Below, in pieces: positions 41,443 to 49,476 of a DNA stretch of 64,000 nt. The DNA is taken from contig NZ_CP101655.1 in NCBI RefSeq assembly GCF_028830055.1, forward strand, positions 3,355,229-3,419,228, read 5' to 3'. The notes under the pieces were generated by a model. It was not told the origin of the DNA. It saw nothing but the letters and a program-made list of their open reading frames with translations, and made no database searches. Position numbers and translations under genes: made by a program. Each line of letters opens with the position of its first letter. Position 1 is the stretch's first letter. Source of the stretch: Pseudomonas serboccidentalis. Its GTDB lineage: Bacteria > Pseudomonadota > Gammaproteobacteria > Pseudomonadales > Pseudomonadaceae.

Positions 41443-42960
41443 GTGACCAACCTCAATCACCCTGAAACGCCCAAACCGGCCATTCGCAGCGTGCTGGTCG
41501 CGCTGATGCTGGCGATCTTTCTCGGCGCGCTGGACCAGACCATCGTCGCCGTGTCGATGCCCGCCATCTCCGCACAATTCAAGGACGTCAGCCTGCTGGC
41601 CTGGGTGATTTCCGGCTACATGGTGGCAATGACCGTGGCGGTGCCGATCTACGGCAAGCTCGGGGATCTGTACGGGCGACGCAAACTGATGTTGTTCGGC
41701 ATGGGCCTGTTCACCCTCGCCTCGCTGTTCTGCGGCATGGCGCAGAGCATGGAACAACTGGTGCTGGCGCGGATTCTCCAGGGCATCGGCGCCGGCGGGA
41801 TGATTTCGGTCAGCCAGGCGATCATCGGCGACATCGTCCCGCCCCGCGAACGTGGGCGTTATCAGGGTTACTTCAGCAGCATGTACGCAGTCGCCAGTGT
41901 CGCCGGGCCGGTGCTCGGCGGCTACATGACCGAATACCTGTCGTGGCGCTGGGTGTTTCTGATCAACCTGCCGCTGGGGCTTGGCGCGTATTGGGTGGCG
42001 CGACGCAACCTGCGCGGGCTGCCGATTCCGCAGCGCAAACCGATCATCGACTACCTTGGCACCCTGCTGATGATCATCGGCCTGACCGCATTGCTGCTGG
42101 GCATCACCCAGGTCGGTCAGGGCCATTCGTGGCGCAGCAGCGAAGTGCTGGGACTGTTCGCCTGTGCAGTGCTGGTGCTGGCGGTGTTCGTCTGGCATGA
42201 ACGCCGGGCGCGCGAGCCTTTGCTACCGATGCACTTGTTCACCAACCGCAATGCACTGCTGTGCTGGTGCACGATTTTCTTCACCAGTTTCCAGGCGATC
42301 TCGCTGATCGTGCTGATGCCGCTGCGCTTCCAGAGCGTCACCGGCGCCGGGGCCGACAGTGCCGCGTTACACCTGTTGCCGTTGGCCATGGGCTTGCCGA
42401 TCGGTGCCTATTTCGCCGGCCGGCGCACCTCAATCACCGGGCGCTACAAGCCGCAGATCCTGACCGGGGCGACCTTGATGCCGATCTCGATTCTCGGCAT
42501 GGCGTTCAGTCCACCCGAGGCGACGTTGCTCAGTGGTTTGTTCATGTTGCTCAGCGGCATCGCTGGCGGCATGCAGTTCCCGACGTCGCTGGTCGGTACA
42601 CAAAACTCGGTGGAACAACGCGACATCGGCGTGGCCACCAGCACCACCAATCTGTTCCGCTCACTGGGCGGCGCGGTGGGTGTGGCGTTGATGTCGGCGC
42701 TGTTGCTGGCCTTGTTGCAGGATTCGAGTTTCGCCCATCTGGCGAGCAGTTCGCTGATCAGCGAGGGCCATTCGGGCAACGTGCTGCTGGACGGTTTGAA
42801 CGCGGCCCCCGGGGATGCACAGAACGCCTTGCGCGCCGAGCTTTCGGTGACGTTCCGGCATCTGCTGTGGGTGAGTACCGCGGTGTCGCTGCTGGGGCTG
42901 GCGGCGGCGATCGCGATGCCGAACAACCTGCTGCGCGGGCGGGAGCACGGCGCCAAATAA
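41443..42960 (+). CDS. MFS exporter, DHA2 (EmrB/QacA) family
   Basis: A protein of about 505 residues with 14 predicted membrane segments. Family motifs are LDQTIVAVSMPAI in segment 1, GKLGDLYGRRKLM (motif A) and GPVLGGYMTEYLSWRWVFLINLP (motif C). These proton-driven pumps export drugs and toxic organics; no partner EmrA gene is adjacent. The start is uncertain. GTG at 41443 (MTNLNHPETPKP) places a normal short tail before segment 1, while an ATG at 41347 that overlaps the pobA end would add about 32 unconserved residues. Co-transcription with pobA is possible, which could link it to export of aromatic compounds, but this is speculative. Confidence 0.85.
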   Translation: MTNLNHPETPKPAIRSVLVALMLAIFLGALDQTIVAVSMPAISAQFKDVSLLAWVISGYMVAMTVAVPIYGKLGDLYGRRKLMLFGMGLFTLASLFCGMAQSMEQLVLARILQGIGAGGMISVSQAIIGDIVPPRERGRYQGYFSSMYAVASVAGPVLGGYMTEYLSWRWVFLINLPLGLGAYWVARRNLRGLPIPQRKPIIDYLGTLLMIIGLTALLLGITQVGQGHSWRSSEVLGLFACAVLVLAVFVWHERRAREPLLPMHLFTNRNALLCWCTIFFTSFQAISLIVLMPLRFQSVTGAGADSAALHLLPLAMGLPIGAYFAGRRTSITGRYKPQILTGATLMPISILGMAFSPPEATLLSGLFMLLSGIAGGMQFPTSLVGTQNSVEQRDIGVATSTTNLFRSLGGAVGVALMSALLLALLQDSSFAHLASSSLISEGHSGNVLLDGLNAAPGDAQNALRAELSVTFRHLLWVSTAVSLLGLAAAIAMPNNLLRGREHGAK

Positions 42961-42975
42961 AAGCAACACCGCGAT

Positions 42976-43071
42976 CCCCTGTAGGAGTGAGCCTGCTCGC
43001 GATGAGGGTGTGTCATCGAACAGTGGTGTCGACTGACACACCCTCATCGCGAGCAGGCTCACTCCTGCAAA
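42976..43071. repeat. REP pair, class A
   Basis: GGAGTGAGCCTGCTCGCGAT and its inverse, with inner matching GAGGGTGTGTC / GACACACCCTC arms that extend the pairing. Confidence 0.88.
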
Positions 43072-43081
43072 GGCCGTTCAC

Positions 43082-43930
43082 TCAAGGGCTGTAGTAACCC
43101 GCCGCCACCAGAAAATGCCCGACCTTCTTCAGGTAGGCATGCTTGTCTTCGACCTTGCCGGTCACCGGGTTTTTCCAGCGGTATTCGTATTCGCCGTCAT
43201 CCTGTTTGGCGACCAGCGCCAGAATCGGCTCGCCCACCGGTTTACCCTCCGGGTCCTTGATCTTGCTGAAATCGGTGTTGATCAGCCGCAGGTTGGTGCC
43301 GTGGGCAACATAGCGCTGGGTGTCCAGATCGACCACGAACACGTACAGGTCATCCTGCAGATAACCGCCCTTGAGCGAGTTGATTGCCGTCAGCGTGCCT
43401 TTCTCGTTTTTGCCCAAGTCAGTCGCAGCCTTGTCGAGCAAGGTTTTGGCCTGCTCCGCCGAAGCCCGTGGCAAGTAATACCCGACCGCGAGGATCCGCT
43501 GGCCGATGCGCTGATAGTAGACATGCTTGCGCTCGACCTTGCCGTCCGCCCAATTCTGCCAACGGTATTCGGCTTGCTGGATGCCATTGCCTTCGGGCAC
43601 CAGCAACGCGTCCTTGAAGGCCTTTTGCAGATCCGGCCCGAGCACTTCGCTGACATCGCGACCGATCAAGGCAGAGGATGGCCCGCCACTGGCGAGCATC
43701 ACGCCCTTGGTGTCGACCACGAACACGTAGCGATCCTTGTCGACGAACTCACCCTGACGGCTGAACGCAGCGAAGGCCTTGTCGCCGTTGTCGTGGTAAT
43801 AGGCCAGGGCCTTTTCCAGCAAGGCGATGGCAGCCTTGCTGTCGTCCTTTTGTGTGGTGGCGGCATTGACCTGCCCTGCCCCCACAAGCAGCATCACACC
43901 GAGCCACGCCACTTTATGCAGAAACCCCAT
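43082..43930 (-). CDS. Periplasmic protein with two Cache sensor domains
   Basis: A 282-residue exported protein (signal residues 1-23, ending NAATT). It contains two related single-Cache domains. Each has an F/YVFVVD strand (YVFVVDTKGVMLASGG and YVFVVDLDTQRYVAHG), a D/N-rich loop and a closing W..P or K..HxYY segment (KVERKHVYYQRIGQRILAVG and KVEDKHAYLKKVGHFLVAAG). Cache domains bind small ligands for chemoreceptors and kinases, but this protein has no signalling output of its own. It may be a free ligand-binding partner. No linked chemoreceptor gene is in the window. Confidence 0.85.
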   Translation of the reverse strand: MGFLHKVAWLGVMLLVGAGQVNAATTQKDDSKAAIALLEKALAYYHDNGDKAFAAFSRQGEFVDKDRYVFVVDTKGVMLASGGPSSALIGRDVSEVLGPDLQKAFKDALLVPEGNGIQQAEYRWQNWADGKVERKHVYYQRIGQRILAVGYYLPRASAEQAKTLLDKAATDLGKNEKGTLTAINSLKGGYLQDDLYVFVVDLDTQRYVAHGTNLRLINTDFSKIKDPEGKPVGEPILALVAKQDDGEYEYRWKNPVTGKVEDKHAYLKKVGHFLVAAGYYSP

Positions 43931-44025
43931 AACGCATCCCTCGTTCTTGTTGGTGTTTCAAGAGCGTAGACGGCTTGGGGGGATGTATGGATATTCAGCG
44001 CGTTTGGAAAGATTGCACCAGATGT

Positions 44026-44148
44026 CTGTGGCGAGGGGGCTTGGCCCCGTTGGAGTGCGCAGCACGCCCCGGCATTCTTGAGCCAGACCGTATTTTGCCG
44101 AACCGGGTCTGCTTCGCAGCCCAACGGGGGCAAGCCCCCTCACCACAG
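44026..44148. repeat. REP pair, class C
   Basis: CTGTGGCGAGGGGGCTTGGC and its inverse with one mismatch (CTCACCACAG). Confidence 0.85.
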
Positions 44149-44217
44149 AATCATCTTCACAACAGAGCTATCTTCACCACAAAGATATTTCCACCACAGG
44201 TGTTGCTGACTCGGGTT

Positions 44218-45072
44218 CTATGGCCGGGCGTTGATCTGTTGCTGCAGGTTCTGGATCTGCGCCTGCAGGGTGTTGAGGTTGCGGGTCATCTGGCCACGGA
44301 ACGCATCAAACTCGGCGGTATTGCCGCCACCCTGTGGCGTTGCCGGACGGTTGTCCTGCTCGCTTTTGAGGACCACGATTTCCTGCTCCAGACGCTCGAT
44401 CGCCGCGCTCGGGTTGCCCTGCTTTTTCAGCGCGGTGATATCAGCACCGAGGCTTTTCAGCTGGGCGTCATAACTCTTGAGCTGGGCGTCGACCTTGCCG
44501 GTGTCGGCCGGGGCGCTTTTGAGGGTCGCCAGTTCGGCGCTCAAGGCTTTGACCTGAGCCTGCAACTGGCTGTTGGCGTTCTGCTGTTCAGTGGTCTGTG
44601 CGGTCATCTGCGCCAGGCGCTTGTCCAGATCGCTGGCCTGACCGACCACGCCCTGTTGCTGCTTGCTCTGATCCACCAGCTTGTCTTCCAGCTGTTTGAT
44701 CTGCAGCTTCAACGCTTCGCTGTCGCTGGTGACGTTGCTCTGACTGGCCACCACCTTGCCGGAAATGTCCTGCAAGCGCCCCGCCGCTTCCTCGCTGATG
44801 CGCGCAAAGCTTTCCTGGGTCGCGACCAACTGCTGCTCCATCAGCGAAATCTGCTGGAAACTCCACCAGGCCAGACCGATGAAGGCAAAGAACAACGCGC
44901 CGACCAGTGCCCACAGCGGCCCGGTACTCGCGGCCTTGACCTTGACCACTGGCGGCGTGCGCGAATGCACGGAGGTGCGGGCGCTGGGCGGAATGTCATC
45001 GTCGTCAAAGGTGTCGGCCCGCAGGCTCGGTACATCGTCGAAATCGTCGTTGGCATCGTTACGCATGGACAT
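44218..45072 (-). CDS. Coiled-coil membrane protein of unknown function
   Basis: A 284-residue protein. Residues 1-50 are acidic and disordered (DANDDFDDVPSL, DTFDDDDIPPS), residues 51-72 are a single membrane segment (ALVGALFFAFIGLAWWSF), and the rest is a long helical coiled coil rich in Q, K, L and A ending in NLNTLQAQIQNLQQQINARP. This gives a type II anchored protein with its coil in the periplasm. Automated labels such as ATPase have no support here, since no nucleotide-binding motif is visible. The position before the epimerase and argP genes matches PAO1 PA4360. It may organise a membrane complex, but no role is known. Confidence 0.8.
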   Translation of the reverse strand: MSMRNDANDDFDDVPSLRADTFDDDDIPPSARTSVHSRTPPVVKVKAASTGPLWALVGALFFAFIGLAWWSFQQISLMEQQLVATQESFARISEEAAGRLQDISGKVVASQSNVTSDSEALKLQIKQLEDKLVDQSKQQQGVVGQASDLDKRLAQMTAQTTEQQNANSQLQAQVKALSAELATLKSAPADTGKVDAQLKSYDAQLKSLGADITALKKQGNPSAAIERLEQEIVVLKSEQDNRPATPQGGGNTAEFDAFRGQMTRNLNTLQAQIQNLQQQINARP

Positions 45073-45188
45073 TGAGGCAACCTTTGTGGAACGCGGTGAT
45101 GGCTAAATGCTGCGAAGTATAACCGCCGCAGCCGCAGGGATTGACCCTCAAGCGGCAGTGCGGTTCATTGCCGGCCGACCGACTTGTA

Positions 45189-46181
45189 TCAACGGATGTC
45201 CTGAGCTTTCCACCAACCGCAGAACTCATCGAGGGCCGACCACAGGCTGACTTTCGGATCGTAGTCCAGATAATGCCGGGCGCGGCTGATGTCGAGGGTG
45301 AAATTTTTCTTCATGACCTGCATGCCCAGCCGCGACAGCGTCGGCTCCGGACGCCCCGGCCAGAGTTTGCACGCGCCTTCGTTGAGTGCCGCAACGCTGT
45401 AGGCCAGACCATACGAGCGATATCGGGTGATCTGCGGCACTTCCATTTTGCGCATCACGTAATTGACCACATCCCACAACGGCACCGGCGCGCCATTGCT
45501 GATGTTGTAGGCCTTGCCCAGCGCCGAACCGGCCGCCAGCAGACTGCTGAGCAGCGCTTCGTTGAGGTTCTGCACGCTGGTGAAATCGACCTTGTTCAAG
45601 CCGTCGCCGATGATCGCCAGACGACCCTTGCGCTGCATGTTCAGCAGACGCGGGAAGATGCTCATGTCGCCAGCGCCGGTGACAAAACGCGGGCGCAGGG
45701 CAATGGTTTCCAGACCAAATTCCTGCGCGCCGAAGACCTTTTGCTCGGCCAGGTACTTGGTCGCGGCGTACTGATGTTTAAAACGCTTGGGCACTTGTTC
45801 TTCGGTCAGGCCGAGGTGATCGCGGCCATCGAAGTAGATCGACGGTGACGACAGATGCACCAGTCGCCGCACGCGCTGCTTGAGGCAGGCTTCAACGACG
45901 TTTTCGGTGACCTGCACGTTGCCCTGATGAAAGTCCTGATAACGCCCCCACAAGCCGACGGCACCGGCACAGTGGACCACCGCTTCGACGTCGGTGCAGA
46001 GGTCGCGCACCAGATCCGCATCGGTGAGGTCGCCCGGAACGAACTCGGCACCACGGCGCACCAGATGCTCGACGCTTTCGGCCCGGCGACCGTTGACCCG
46101 CACGTCCAGGCCCTGCTCAAGGGCAAAACGCGCAAAGCGTCCGCCAATGAAGCCGCTTGCGCCGGTGACCAGAATTTTCAT
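45189..46181 (-). CDS. NAD-dependent epimerase/dehydratase
   Basis: A 330-residue extended short-chain dehydrogenase. It has the Rossmann glycine motif TGASGFIGG, VVHCAGAVGLWG, and the catalytic YAATK with an upstream Ser in HLSSPSIYF. The relatives are 3-beta-hydroxysteroid dehydrogenase/isomerase-like and sugar-epimerase-like proteins. The true substrate is unknown. The ATG at 46181 (MKILVTGASG) starts the first strand. It precedes the coiled-coil gene on the same strand, in the order PA4361-PA4360. A class D palindrome separates it from argP. Confidence 0.88.
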   Translation of the reverse strand: MKILVTGASGFIGGRFARFALEQGLDVRVNGRRAESVEHLVRRGAEFVPGDLTDADLVRDLCTDVEAVVHCAGAVGLWGRYQDFHQGNVQVTENVVEACLKQRVRRLVHLSSPSIYFDGRDHLGLTEEQVPKRFKHQYAATKYLAEQKVFGAQEFGLETIALRPRFVTGAGDMSIFPRLLNMQRKGRLAIIGDGLNKVDFTSVQNLNEALLSSLLAAGSALGKAYNISNGAPVPLWDVVNYVMRKMEVPQITRYRSYGLAYSVAALNEGACKLWPGRPEPTLSRLGMQVMKKNFTLDISRARHYLDYDPKVSLWSALDEFCGWWKAQDIR

Positions 46182-46199
46182 GCAAAACTCCAACAAAAA

Positions 46200-46288
46200 A
46201 GCAGCTGCGAGCGTCAAGCCTCTAGCTGCAAGTTTAAAACGGTGCGCAGCGCTTTACTTGCCGCTTGCAGCTTGACGCTTATGGCTGC
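46200..46288. repeat. REP-like palindrome, class D, overlapping the argP end
   Basis: GCAGCTGCGAGCGTCAAGCC on the left pairs with GCTTGACGCTTATGGCTGC on the right. The argP stop codon (46279-46281) lies inside it. Confidence 0.72.
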
Positions 46289-47178
46289 TTCCAGGGCACC
46301 AGCCATCGTGGTGATGAACGTACCAGTTGCTCGGTCAGCAACCCCAGCAGCTGACCGCCATTGCGCCAATGATGCCAGTACAACGGCACATCGATCGGTT
46401 TATCTGGCAACAGTTCGCGCAACACGCCGCGCTGCAACTGATCGCGCACTTGCAGTTCCGGCACCAGTCCCCAGCCGAACCCGGCTTCGGTCAGGCGCAC
46501 AAAACCTTCGGAGGACGGGCACAAATGGTGCTCGAATCCGCCATCGACGCCGAGGGATGCGAGGTAACGATGCTGGAGAAAATCATCCGGCCCGAACACC
46601 AGCGCCGGGGTGCGCGGCAACTGCTCGGCGCGTACGCCATCAGGGAAATGCCGCGCGATGAACGCCGGGCTGGCCAGCGCCCGGTAGCGCATCGCCCCGA
46701 GCAACACGCTGCGCGCGCCGGCCACCGGGCGTTCGCTGGCACAGACACACGCCGCCACTTCCCCGGCACGCATGCGCTTGAGGCCGACGGTTTGATCCTC
46801 CACCACCAGATCCAGCAATAAATGCTGCTCGGCGCAAAAAGCGCCCACGGCTTCGGCCCACCAGGTGGCGAGGCTGTCGGCATTGAGCGCAATGCGCAGG
46901 CGTTCCGGCAGGCCTTCTTCGTCGAGCGCCGGCACCAGAGTCTGCAAGTCGCGTTCGAGCAGGCGCACCTGCTGCACATGGTTGAGCAGGCGCCGGCCAA
47001 TCTCAGTCGGCGACGGCGGCGTGCCGCGTACCAGCACCGGTTGGCCGACCCGCGCTTCCAGCAGTTTGATCCGCTGGGAAATCGCCGATTGCGAAAGGCC
47101 CAGAACCTGCGCAGCGCGTTCGAATCCAGCTTGTTCGACCACGGCGGCCAGAGCGGAAAGCAATTTGTAGTCGAACAT
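46279..47178 (-). CDS. argP: LysR regulator of arginine/lysine export
   Basis: A 299-residue LysR protein of the ArgP (IciA) subfamily. It has a winged helix (MFDYKLLSALAAVVEQAGFE, LGLSQSAISQRIKLLEARVG) and a ligand domain with LRIALNADSLATWW, a strongly conserved ArgP segment. In E. coli ArgP senses arginine and lysine and activates the exporter gene argO. Here it diverges from an ACT-domain gene followed by a LysE/ArgO exporter gene, which supports that role. The start at 47178 begins at the first helix. The last codons and stop fall inside a class D palindrome. Confidence 0.9.
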   Translation of the reverse strand: MFDYKLLSALAAVVEQAGFERAAQVLGLSQSAISQRIKLLEARVGQPVLVRGTPPSPTEIGRRLLNHVQQVRLLERDLQTLVPALDEEGLPERLRIALNADSLATWWAEAVGAFCAEQHLLLDLVVEDQTVGLKRMRAGEVAACVCASERPVAGARSVLLGAMRYRALASPAFIARHFPDGVRAEQLPRTPALVFGPDDFLQHRYLASLGVDGGFEHHLCPSSEGFVRLTEAGFGWGLVPELQVRDQLQRGVLRELLPDKPIDVPLYWHHWRNGGQLLGLLTEQLVRSSPRWLVPWKQP

Positions 47179-47273
47179 CAGTTTTCCTAATGAGCGATCA
47201 GGACTATTCGTTTTCCTTATACAGCTTCCGACCGGAGAATAGCCAGCAAGCACTCTTTATCAAGGACTACCCA

Positions 47274-47675
47274 ATGGCTGGCGAAACCTCTCTCACGACG
47301 TTGCTGCGCAGCATGAGCCCGCAGCTCAACGCCGGCGAATACGTGTTCTGCACCCTGCGCGACAGCCAGTTGCCGAGCGGTCTGGAGATTGTCGGCAGCT
47401 TCCGTGAACAGGAAGGCCTGACCGTGATCCTTGAACGCGCCCACGCCGAACAGGCCGGTTTGAGCTTCGACTATGTAGCGGCGTGGATCACCCTGAACGT
47501 GCATTCGGCCCTGGAAGCAGTCGGCCTCACCGCCGCGTTCGCCACGGCACTGGGCAAGGCCGGAATCAGTTGCAACGTGATCGCCGGCTACTACCACGAT
47601 CATTTGTTTGTCGGTCAGGCCGACGCCGAACGCGCCATGCATGTGCTGCGCGAACTCGCAGCCAACGCGGAGTAA
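47274..47675 (+). CDS. ACT domain-containing small protein
   Basis: A 133-residue protein (MAGETSLTTLLRSMSPQLNA) with a two-part ACT-like fold. The first part has EYVFCTLRDSQLPSGLEIVG, the second has VHSALEAVGLTAAFATALGKAG followed by CNVIAGYYHDHLFV, the usual ACT ligand-interface pattern. ACT domains bind amino acids. Placement between argP and argO suggests an arginine/lysine sensor or modulator, which is inference. The ATG at 47274 follows CAAGGA; an earlier in-frame ATG at 47190 overlaps the argP promoter region. Its stop is 6 bases before argO, so they are co-transcribed. Confidence 0.85.
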   Translation: MAGETSLTTLLRSMSPQLNAGEYVFCTLRDSQLPSGLEIVGSFREQEGLTVILERAHAEQAGLSFDYVAAWITLNVHSALEAVGLTAAFATALGKAGISCNVIAGYYHDHLFVGQADAERAMHVLRELAANAE

Positions 47676-47681
47676 CGCTTT

Positions 47682-48284
47682 ATGTGGCAAAGCTATGTGA
47701 ACGGGCTGCTGGTGGCCTTGGGGCTGATCATGGCGATCGGCACGCAGAACGCCTTTGTATTGGCCCAGAGCCTGCGTCGCGAACATCACCTGCCGGTCGC
47801 CGCGCTGTGCGTGGCCTGCGATGCGCTGCTGGTAGCCGCCGGAGTGTTTGGTCTGGCCACCGTGCTGGCGCAGAACCCGACATTGCTGGCAGTGGCGCGC
47901 TGGGGCGGTGCAGTCTTTCTGATCTGGTATGGCAGCCAGGCACTGCGCCGGGCATTCTCGAAACAGAGTCTGGATCAGGGCGAGAATCAGACCGTGCGCT
48001 CGCTGCGGGCGGTAATGCTCAGTGCGTTGGCAGTGACGTTGCTCAATCCGCACGTGTATCTCGACACGGTATTGCTGATCGGCTCCCTCGGTGCGCAACA
48101 GTCGGTGCCGGGGGCCTACGTGGTAGGCGCGGCGAGTGCTTCGCTGCTGTGGTTCTTCACCCTCGCCCTCGGTGCGGCATGGCTTGCGCCGTGGCTGGCT
48201 CGGCCGAGTACCTGGCGGATTCTTGATCTGGTGGTGGCGTTGATGATGTTCACGGTGGCGGGCCAATTGATTATCGCCAACTGA
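47682..48284 (+). CDS. argO: LysE/ArgO-family amino acid exporter
   Basis: A 200-residue inner-membrane protein with six predicted segments. It begins GLLVALGLIMAIGTQNAFVL, the LysE/ArgO signature, and contains LNPHVYLDTVLLIGSLGAQQ, characteristic of ArgO. It exports arginine and related basic amino acids. The arrangement argP (divergent), ACT gene, exporter matches PAO1 PA4363-PA4365. ArgP activation is the expected control. LysE-type lysine export is possible too. Confidence 0.9.
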   Translation: MWQSYVNGLLVALGLIMAIGTQNAFVLAQSLRREHHLPVAALCVACDALLVAAGVFGLATVLAQNPTLLAVARWGGAVFLIWYGSQALRRAFSKQSLDQGENQTVRSLRAVMLSALAVTLLNPHVYLDTVLLIGSLGAQQSVPGAYVVGAASASLLWFFTLALGAAWLAPWLARPSTWRILDLVVALMMFTVAGQLIIAN

Positions 48285-48460
48285 TTTATTCCAAAAGGCT
48301 CTGGAACCTCTATCCCACACAGTTGTTGCGTGGTTAAGCCGTAACCCCGGTGCTATGATCCGAACCCTGCGCCGCAAAGAGTAAAAACTCGTCGGTGCAT
48401 TTCTGGCCGCCCGTGATCGGCCTTGCGCTCACCGCAACAGACCTGATTAGGAGAATCATC

Positions 48461-49057
48461 ATGGCTTTCGAATTGCCGCCGCTGCCTTACGCACACGATG
48501 CCCTGCAGCCGCACATTTCCAAGGAAACCCTGGAATTTCACCACGACAAGCACCACAACACCTATGTCGTGAACCTGAACAACCTGGTGCCAGGCACCGA
48601 GTTCGAAGGCAAGACCCTGGAAGAGATCGTCAAGACTTCCTCGGGCGGCATCTTCAACAACGCCGCTCAGGTCTGGAACCACACTTTCTACTGGAACTGC
48701 CTGGCGCCAAACGCCGGCGGTCAACCAACCGGCGCACTGGCTGAAGCCATCAACGCTGCTTTCGGTTCGTTCGACAAGTTCAAGGAAGAGTTCAGCAAAA
48801 CCTCGATCGGCACCTTCGGTTCCGGCTGGGGCTGGCTGGTGAAAAAGGCTGACGGTTCCCTGGCTCTGGCCAGCACCATCGGCGCCGGCAACCCGCTGAC
48901 CAGCGGCGACACCCCGCTGCTGACCTGCGACGTCTGGGAACACGCTTACTACATCGACTACCGCAACCTGCGTCCGAAGTACGTTGAAGCGTTCTGGAAC
49001 CTGGTCAACTGGAAGTTCGTTGCTGAGCAGTTCGAAGGCAAAACCTTCACCGCTTAA
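48461..49057 (+). CDS. sodB: Iron superoxide dismutase
   Basis: A 198-residue Fe-SOD that disproportionates superoxide in the cytoplasm. The metal ligands are visible at H27, H74 and the D-x-x-x-H of [14 protein letters not shown]. Residues such as [17 protein letters not shown] and the GSGWGWLV segment point to the iron rather than the manganese form. The ATG at 48461 follows TTAGGAG. A terminator follows 20 bases after the stop. In Pseudomonas sodB is generally raised by iron sufficiency through PrrF small RNAs. The order before bifA matches PA4366-PA4367. Confidence 0.97.
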   Translation: MAFELPPLPYAHDALQPHISKETLEFHHDKHHNTYVVNLNNLVPGTEFEGKTLEEIVKTSSGGIFNNAAQVWNHTFYWNCLAPNAGGQPTGALAEAINAAFGSFDKFKEEFSKTSIGTFGSGWGWLVKKADGSLALASTIGAGNPLTSGDTPLLTCDVWEHAYYIDYRNLRPKYVEAFWNLVNWKFVAEQFEGKTFTA

Positions 49058-49077
49058 GCTGCGCGCCAGACAAAAAA

Positions 49078-49098
49078 CCCGGCATTGCCGGGTTTTTT
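49078..49098 (+). terminator. Rho-independent terminator of sodB
   Basis: CCCGGC (49078-49083), ATT, GCCGGG (49087-49092), then six T. Confidence 0.92.
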
Positions 49099-49113
49099 AA
49101 TGCCTTTGATTTA

Positions 49114-49198
49114 TGTAGGAGCTGCCGCAGGCTGCGATCTTTTGATCTTGTTTTTAAAGGCTACGTCAAAAGATCGCAGCCTCCGGCAGCGCCTACAG
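49114..49198. repeat. REP pair, class B
   Basis: GGAGCTGCCGCAGGCTGCGA and an imperfect inverse (GCCTCCGGCAGCGCC). Confidence 0.86.
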
Positions 49199-49476
49199 TG
49201 GGTAGCGTGTTTCCTGCTACGAAAGCAGCCTTCGATCTATTGCCGCCAGGCCGTGGCGGGCTAACATCAAACAGAGGAAAAATTGTCCCGTTCCCCTCAA
49301 GTTGCAGGCTCAAACTACCGACACAGTACAATCAGGGTGAAAACTCCAGACAGCTGCATTTCGGCCAACGCCACGGGCAATTATCCCTGGGGTTGATTGT
49401 CCCTTTGACTGCCAACACCGGATTGCCAATACTCATGGCAACCTGACGCTACCCGCACGGAACAAGGAATAACCCT

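Larger units (their letters stand above)
49058..49476. other. Intergenic region between sodB and bifA
   Basis: 419 bases holding the sodB terminator, a class B REP pair and the bifA leader. TACAAT (49327-49332) is a possible -10 with TTGCAG (49302-49307) 19 bases before it, a long spacing. No gene is seen. Confidence 0.6.

Noticed and set aside
44218..45072. Calling the coiled-coil membrane protein an ATPase
   Set aside because: No Walker motifs or other nucleotide-binding features are visible.
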